Part shown: in pieces, positions 59,759 through 64,000 of the stretch
How positions within the stretch are numbered: the stretch's first letter is position 1
How the letters are laid out: each line of letters starts with the position of its first letter
Origin: Lodderomyces elongisporus
Taxonomy: Eukaryota > Ascomycota > Pichiomycetes > Serinales > Debaryomycetaceae
Assembly: GCF_030384665.1 (NCBI RefSeq)
Contig: NC_083678.1
Coordinates: 1,054,001 to 1,118,000, forward strand
Length of the DNA stretch: 64,000 nucleotides
Direction: 5' to 3'
Position numbers and translations under genes: made by a program
The notes under the pieces: model-generated
Database searches by the model: none
Seen by the model: only the letters and a program-made list of their open reading frames with translations
Told to the model about the DNA's origin: nothing

Positions 59759-60160
59759 ATTGATGTTCGTTTGTGTCTATTTTTCTATTCTTTTCTATTC
59801 TTTTCTTTGATTTTATTCCTTTATTTTCGTTTCTTAATTTAAGTAGCTAAAGTTGATATTTGCAATGAACAAAGTTTTGTTTGATAATAACAATAATAAT
59901 AATAATAATAATAATAATAAAGAGTGTAATGTATGTATGTATCTATTGTTTTGCGGGGTGAAAATTCATGTTTTTATCTGTTTTTATCTGTTTTTATCAA
60001 CTAGGGGTTGAACGGCAGTAGTTTATGGTGGAGTGCGATGGAGTGAGATGAACCTGAGCTAAAACATGATGCTAGCAAAAACAAAAAAAAAAAAAAAAAA
60101 AAAGAAAAGAGAAATTAACACTTTTAACACTATTATACCATTTTCAGACACCAATAGTGT
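59759..60160. other. Intergenic region with (AAT)n repeat
   Basis: BNA2 to HTS1. Contains an AAT trinucleotide repeat of about 11 units (59886-59921), TGTTTTTATC repeats (59969-59998) and a poly-A tract (60083-60102). Confidence 0.7.
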
Positions 60161-61759
60161 ATGATTAAAAGACTACTCTCCACAACCATGACAAAGAAGG
60201 CAAAAGCACAGGATTTCGTTCTTAAGACTCCGAAAGGTACCAAGGATTGGGCCGACAAGGATATGATCATCAGAGAGGCAATTTTCAACAAATTGTCGAC
60301 GATGTTCAAGAAGCACGGTGGTGTAACCATTGATACTCCGGTATTTGAGCTTCGTGAAATCCTTACAGGTAAATATGGTGAAGATTCAAAGTTAATTTAC
60401 AATTTGGAGGATCAGGGAGGTGAATTGACCTCGTTGCGATACGATTTGACTGTGCCATTTGCCAGATTTGTCGCATGTAACAGCGTTAGTTCTATCAAGA
60501 GATACCACATTGCCAAGGTCTACAGGAGAGACCAACCAGCAATGACTAAAGGTAGAATGAGGGAGTTTTACCAATGTGATTTCGATATTGCTGGTAATTA
60601 CGATTTGATGGTCCCAGACTCGGAAATTTTGAATATCTTATGTGAAGGTCTTGTAGGATTGAACATTACTGACTTTAAGGTTAAATTGAATCACAGAAAA
60701 ATCCTTGATGGTATCTTTGAAGCTTGTGGTGTTCCCGAAGCTGACATCAGAAAAGTTTCATCAGCAATCGACAAGTTGGACAAGTCGCCATGGGATGCAG
60801 TGAAGAAGGAGATCTTGGAGAAAGGTCAAAGCGAGGAAACTGCTGACAAGATCTGGACCTTTGTTCAACATAGTGGAAGTATTAGAGAGGTGATTGATAT
60901 TTTGAAAAAGAGTGAAGGTTTGGAAAATGAGTCTGCACAACAGGGTATTAAGGAGATGGAAGTGCTAGCAGATTATGTTGAAGCATTTGACATTCTGAAA
61001 CACTTGAGTTTTGACTTGAGTCTAGCAAGAGGATTGGACTATTACACAGGTTTGATCTATGAGGCTGTCACTTCTGCTTCTGCTCCACCTGAAAACGCAA
61101 AGGAGTTGAAAGAGAAAGCATCGGAAGAAAAAAAGAAATTAAAGGAAAAGAAAGAAAAGAAGGACAAAAAATCAAAGGATGCTAAGGAAGGATCTACTGA
61201 AGTGGCAGCAGCAGTCGAGGAAGAAGAAGATGCATCTGCTTATGTTGGTGTTGGTTCTATTGCAGCAGGTGGTCGTTATGATAACTTGGTTGGTATGTTT
61301 TCCAACAACAAATCTATTCCTTGTGTAGGTATCTCATTTGGTGTTGAAAGACTTTTTTCCATTATCAAGCAAAGAGTTGATTTGAGCAAGATGAACTCGC
61401 AACACACAGATGTTTATGTTATGGCATTTGGTGGTGGTGAGGGATGGAATGGATTTTTGAAAGAGAGAATGCAAATCACTAATCAGTTATGGAAGGCAGG
61501 TATTCATGCCGAGTTCTTGTACAAGGGTAAAGCCAACATTAGAAAGCAATTCGACGGTGCTGAGAAATCAGGTGCAAAAATCGCGGTGATTTTGGGTAAA
61601 GAAGAGTACCCTGAAGGCAAATTAAGAATCAAATTATTGGGACAAGGTGAGGAAAATGAGGGTGAATTGATCTCTATTGAAGATTTGATTCCAACTGTTA
61701 AGAAAGAATTGGGTAGCATTGAAGTAGAAGATATCACTGCTTCATTGAACAACTTATAG
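60161..61759 (+). CDS. HTS1: HTS1 histidyl-tRNA synthetase, two start codons
   Basis: A 532-residue class-II synthetase that charges histidine on tRNA-His. Motif 2 is the segment [27 protein letters not shown]. The HisRS-specific [12 protein letters not shown] and [13 protein letters not shown] are present, and the anticodon-binding domain ends with [19 protein letters not shown]. Two in-frame ATGs exist: 60161 (MIKRLLSTT, a short basic leader) and 60188 ([10 protein letters not shown], the cytosolic start). Yeast HTS1 makes mitochondrial and cytosolic forms from such alternative starts. A Lys/Glu-rich insertion (about 313-360, [12 protein letters not shown]) sits between the two histidine-specific motifs. 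The full frame is open and of normal family length. Confidence 0.97.
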   Translation: MIKRLLSTTMTKKAKAQDFVLKTPKGTKDWADKDMIIREAIFNKLSTMFKKHGGVTIDTPVFELREILTGKYGEDSKLIYNLEDQGGELTSLRYDLTVPFARFVACNSVSSIKRYHIAKVYRRDQPAMTKGRMREFYQCDFDIAGNYDLMVPDSEILNILCEGLVGLNITDFKVKLNHRKILDGIFEACGVPEADIRKVSSAIDKLDKSPWDAVKKEILEKGQSEETADKIWTFVQHSGSIREVIDILKKSEGLENESAQQGIKEMEVLADYVEAFDILKHLSFDLSLARGLDYYTGLIYEAVTSASAPPENAKELKEKASEEKKKLKEKKEKKDKKSKDAKEGSTEVAAAVEEEEDASAYVGVGSIAAGGRYDNLVGMFSNNKSIPCVGISFGVERLFSIIKQRVDLSKMNSQHTDVYVMAFGGGEGWNGFLKERMQITNQLWKAGIHAEFLYKGKANIRKQFDGAEKSGAKIAVILGKEEYPEGKLRIKLLGQGEENEGELISIEDLIPTVKKELGSIEVEDITASLNNL

Positions 61760-61982
61760 AGAGAAAATATAGTGTATATAAATCCTTGTAATTGTGGAGT
61801 ATCTTTATTTCTTTTATTCCCGTTTCCAAAAAAAGAAAAAAAAAAAACAGAAAAAAAATTCTATATAAAACCGTACCCTCATATTTGCCATATTTCGTTT
61901 TCTAGTATTTCTGCTTGTTAATTTTCTTACTTTTTGTTTTCTTTTTTTTTTTTTGTTTTGTTTTGTTTTTATCTTTTGATCT

Positions 61983-63098
61983 TTAATTTTGATTCTCATC
62001 GAGCTTTTCTATCTTGTGACCTTGTTTAATCTTACCCTGTCTCTTTACCCTATTCCATAACAAATTCACATCGTTAAATACAAACCACCAGATCACACCA
62101 CACCAGCTCTTGACTTGTGGCAAAGTATCATAAAATTCTGGTGCCATGGCTTTAAGTTGAGGTAATTTTGTCCATGCAATATATGGGAAATCGTGATGCT
62201 CATTGTGGTAGCCAACATTCCATGTCAAACGATTCAAAGATCCGTAGTATGAATAAGTCTCTGCTGGTACAGGTATCACGTTGGAGCCATTGACAATTTC
62301 TGGGTTTTTGGGGCGATTATTCTCGTTCAAGACATAATGTTCGGCTATAAAGTGACCAGCACAAGGGTGTAAGGAGCCAGCCAAGAATGAGCTCAATATG
62401 AAATACATGAAACTTGTTGTTCCGAAAAATTTGATCCAAAAGTAGTCAAATACAGCTTGACCTAAAATGTTGAGTAGGTGAATATATGTGAATTTGATTT
62501 GCGTGATAAACATTGGTCTTAATGCGTAAAAGAAGATTTGGCAAGTTGCAAAAAATACTTTTCCTAGCAAGTTGGAGAGGATGATACCTTCCCATTTGGT
62601 TGGTAAATCGGTGTCCAAATATTCATCGCCCATGAACTTATGGTGTAACTGGTGGTATGGTTGAAAGGAGGCTGAGTATGGAATACCAATGGGTACATTG
62701 GTGAAGATGGCAAAAATCTTGTTATGGAAGGGCTTTTTGAAAAGCAAGTTATGACTAAGCTCGTGAATCGCCAAGAAGATGGCTTGGTTAGCAGTTGCAC
62801 CAATGACGTATGCCAATATGAAAAATTTCCAGGACAAAAATGGAGTGTTTCTTAGGTAAATTGCAACTGAACATTGTAAAAGAACCACAAGCATCACATA
62901 CCATTTTGTCTTTGGTTCGTACCCTGTAAGTTTTCTTACCTCGGGGTGTGCTTCTAGAATCTGTTTTCTTCTTAAAACGTGCGGTTCTGCATCATTTGTC
63001 CAGTAAAATTCGTTGAGCACTTCAATCGAGGAGTCAGCTGCCGGAGTAACGAATGTATATGTCTTTTCTGAATTCCTATGTTTTATTGACGCGTCCAT
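61983..63098 (-). CDS. DES1: Sphingolipid delta-4 desaturase (DES1/DEGS family)
   Basis: A 371-residue membrane desaturase. The three histidine boxes are HELSH (112-116), HQLHH (149-153) and HNEHH (298-302), which bind the di-iron site. Hydrophobic helices (about 67-85, 92-112, 180-195, 225-245) place it in the ER. Segments such as NEFYWTNDAEPHVLRRKQILEAHPEVRKLTG (about 29-59) and LHPCAGHFIAEHY (about 243-255) are typical of dihydroceramide delta-4 desaturases. These make the 4,5-double bond of ceramide for glucosylceramide. Saccharomyces lacks this gene, while Candida species have it. The stop is 223 bp from HTS1's stop in a convergent arrangement. Confidence 0.95.
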   Translation of the reverse strand: MDASIKHRNSEKTYTFVTPAADSSIEVLNEFYWTNDAEPHVLRRKQILEAHPEVRKLTGYEPKTKWYVMLVVLLQCSVAIYLRNTPFLSWKFFILAYVIGATANQAIFLAIHELSHNLLFKKPFHNKIFAIFTNVPIGIPYSASFQPYHQLHHKFMGDEYLDTDLPTKWEGIILSNLLGKVFFATCQIFFYALRPMFITQIKFTYIHLLNILGQAVFDYFWIKFFGTTSFMYFILSSFLAGSLHPCAGHFIAEHYVLNENNRPKNPEIVNGSNVIPVPAETYSYYGSLNRLTWNVGYHNEHHDFPYIAWTKLPQLKAMAPEFYDTLPQVKSWCGVIWWFVFNDVNLLWNRVKRQGKIKQGHKIEKLDENQN

Positions 63099-63744
63099 CC
63101 TTTCAATCTCTTTATGGGCTATCCATGTAGTTGCAGGTACAAAAGTGGCAAATAAAGAAAGCCAAAAAGAGGAAGAAGAAGAAGAAGAAGAAAAATAAAA
63201 AGGAGCGGAAAGAAGTATATTTCAATCGGTCTAGAGAATAATCGGGTTCTAAGTTTTTGTTTTTTTTTTATTCTTTTTTTTAATTTTTTTCAATCAGTTG
63301 ATTTTCTACTCTCTCGTTCTTCTTCACTTTTCTTCACCCTGCCCCCTCGTTTCTGCATCGTTTCCGCATCGCGATTAAATTTTTTAAAAATGAAATATTT
63401 ATTATTTCTATCAATCACTATATGAGTCACGTGATTGTACTCTTTTTCTTTTTCTTCTAATATCGTCCTCCTTTCGAATTAGGTAAATCTTGTTTGTGGT
63501 ATTTAGTATTCTGTTAACCGTGCGGCGCGGAAGCGTAATCTATAATCTATTTCGTATCTCATTTCGCCACTGTCATAGAATGATGATAAACACTGGTGGC
63601 GCAAAATATATACATATATACATATATGATTCTAAATACACATAGGCCAAAAAAGACCGAAATTTTAACACTCTTAGGTTTTTCTTTACAAGTTTTAGAT
63701 ACATACCTTGAATCAATCGCCACTTGCAAGATCTTCATCAAAGT
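63099..63744. promoter_or_regulatory. Divergent promoter, DES1 / PPPDE gene
   Basis: 646 bp. It contains GAAGAAGAAG near DES1 (63171-63194), GTCACGTGAT (63426-63435, Cbf1-type), and a GC-rich patch CCGTGCGGCGCGG (63518-63531), unusual in this DNA. TATACATATATACATATATG runs from 63610 to 63629. Confidence 0.6.
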
Positions 63745-64000
63745 ATGACAGCAAAGGAAATGAAAGAAGAAGAAGAAGAAACCGGGTCTCCTGTTCAAGT
63801 TTATGTATACGATCTATCACGTGGACTAGCTAGAGTGTATAGTCCCATGATGCTTGGGTTTCAAATTGATGCTATATACCACACTTCAGTAGTGGTACGA
63901 GGGAAAGAATACTACTTGGACCAAGGTATAAAGTCGCACCCAGTACATCAATCTGCGCATTTCAAATACGGAATACCTATTGAAAAGATTGATGTTGGAG
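63745..64000 (+). CDS. PPPDE-fold (DeSI/DUF862) peptidase, N-terminal part
   Basis: A partial gene running off the right edge, missed by ORF searches that need a stop codon. The ATG at 63745 is followed by an acidic lead and then VQVYVYDLSRGLARVYSPMMLGFQIDAIYHTSVVVRGKEYYLDQGI, the start of a PPPDE (permuted papain-fold) domain. The conserved His is in IYHTSVVV, and the catalytic Cys would lie beyond the window. Relatives are desumoylating isopeptidases (DeSI-1). In fungi this domain is commonly fused to thioredoxin and PUL domains. The assignment is to the fold; substrate and full architecture are unknown. Confidence 0.85.
   Translation, partial: MTAKEMKEEEEETGSPVQVYVYDLSRGLARVYSPMMLGFQIDAIYHTSVVVRGKEYYLDQGIKSHPVHQSAHFKYGIPIEKIDVG

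Overview
The window is AT-rich nuclear DNA of a budding yeast. Coding sequences are mostly intron-free, spliced genes carry GTATGT donors and TACTAAC-type branch points, and the gene set (GDE1, GRR1, SFC1, CAR1, URA7, HTS1, BNA2, sphingolipid delta-4 desaturase) is that of a Candida-type species. A UCH37/UCHL5-type deubiquitinase, a sphingolipid delta-4 desaturase and a phenol-2-monooxygenase-like flavoprotein point away from Saccharomyces and towards the CUG-Ser clade. Long intergenic regions, CAA/CAG-rich polyglutamine tracts and long microsatellites suggest the Candida parapsilosis / Lodderomyces group. That placement is inference. If it is right, CTG codons read as serine, not leucine.

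Layout. 1-8.1 kb: end of an unrecognised gene, an SDT1/PHM8-like nucleotidase, an FSH1-type hydrolase, the ER oxidoreductase MPD1, OST5, a spliced UCHL5-like peptidase, and AIM25. 8.7-24.7 kb: a glutamine-rich C2H2 factor, the succinate-fumarate carrier SFC1 behind a 2.6-kb upstream region, two paralogous RRM proteins flanking an unrecognised gene, and arginase CAR1. 24.7-42.5 kb: GDE1, TIP41, a superoxide-dismutase-fold mitoribosomal protein, a phytanoyl-CoA-dioxygenase-like enzyme, two tiny metallothionein genes, an unrecognised coiled-coil protein, EMC2, URA7 and VPS25. 42.9-64 kb: RPL43 with its start codon split by an intron, GRR1, a CSN12/PCID2-type PCI protein, a phenol-hydroxylase-like monooxygenase, RVS167, a membrane-anchored peroxidase homologue lacking the distal catalytic Arg and His, BNA2, HTS1, the desaturase, and the start of a PPPDE-fold gene.

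Most genes are unrelated housekeeping genes, as usual in yeast. The stretches that go beyond this are: the metallothionein pair, 4.4 kb apart, whose promoters share a TATA box and heat-shock-element palindromes; the peroxidase homologue with a replaced distal haem pocket next to haem-dependent BNA2; a perfect carbon-source response element upstream of SFC1; a shared Pho4-like 11-mer upstream of GDE1 and the SDT1/PHM8-like gene; and Tbf1-like and palindromic elements upstream of RPL43. No tRNA, rRNA, transposon, CRISPR array or prokaryotic element was seen.
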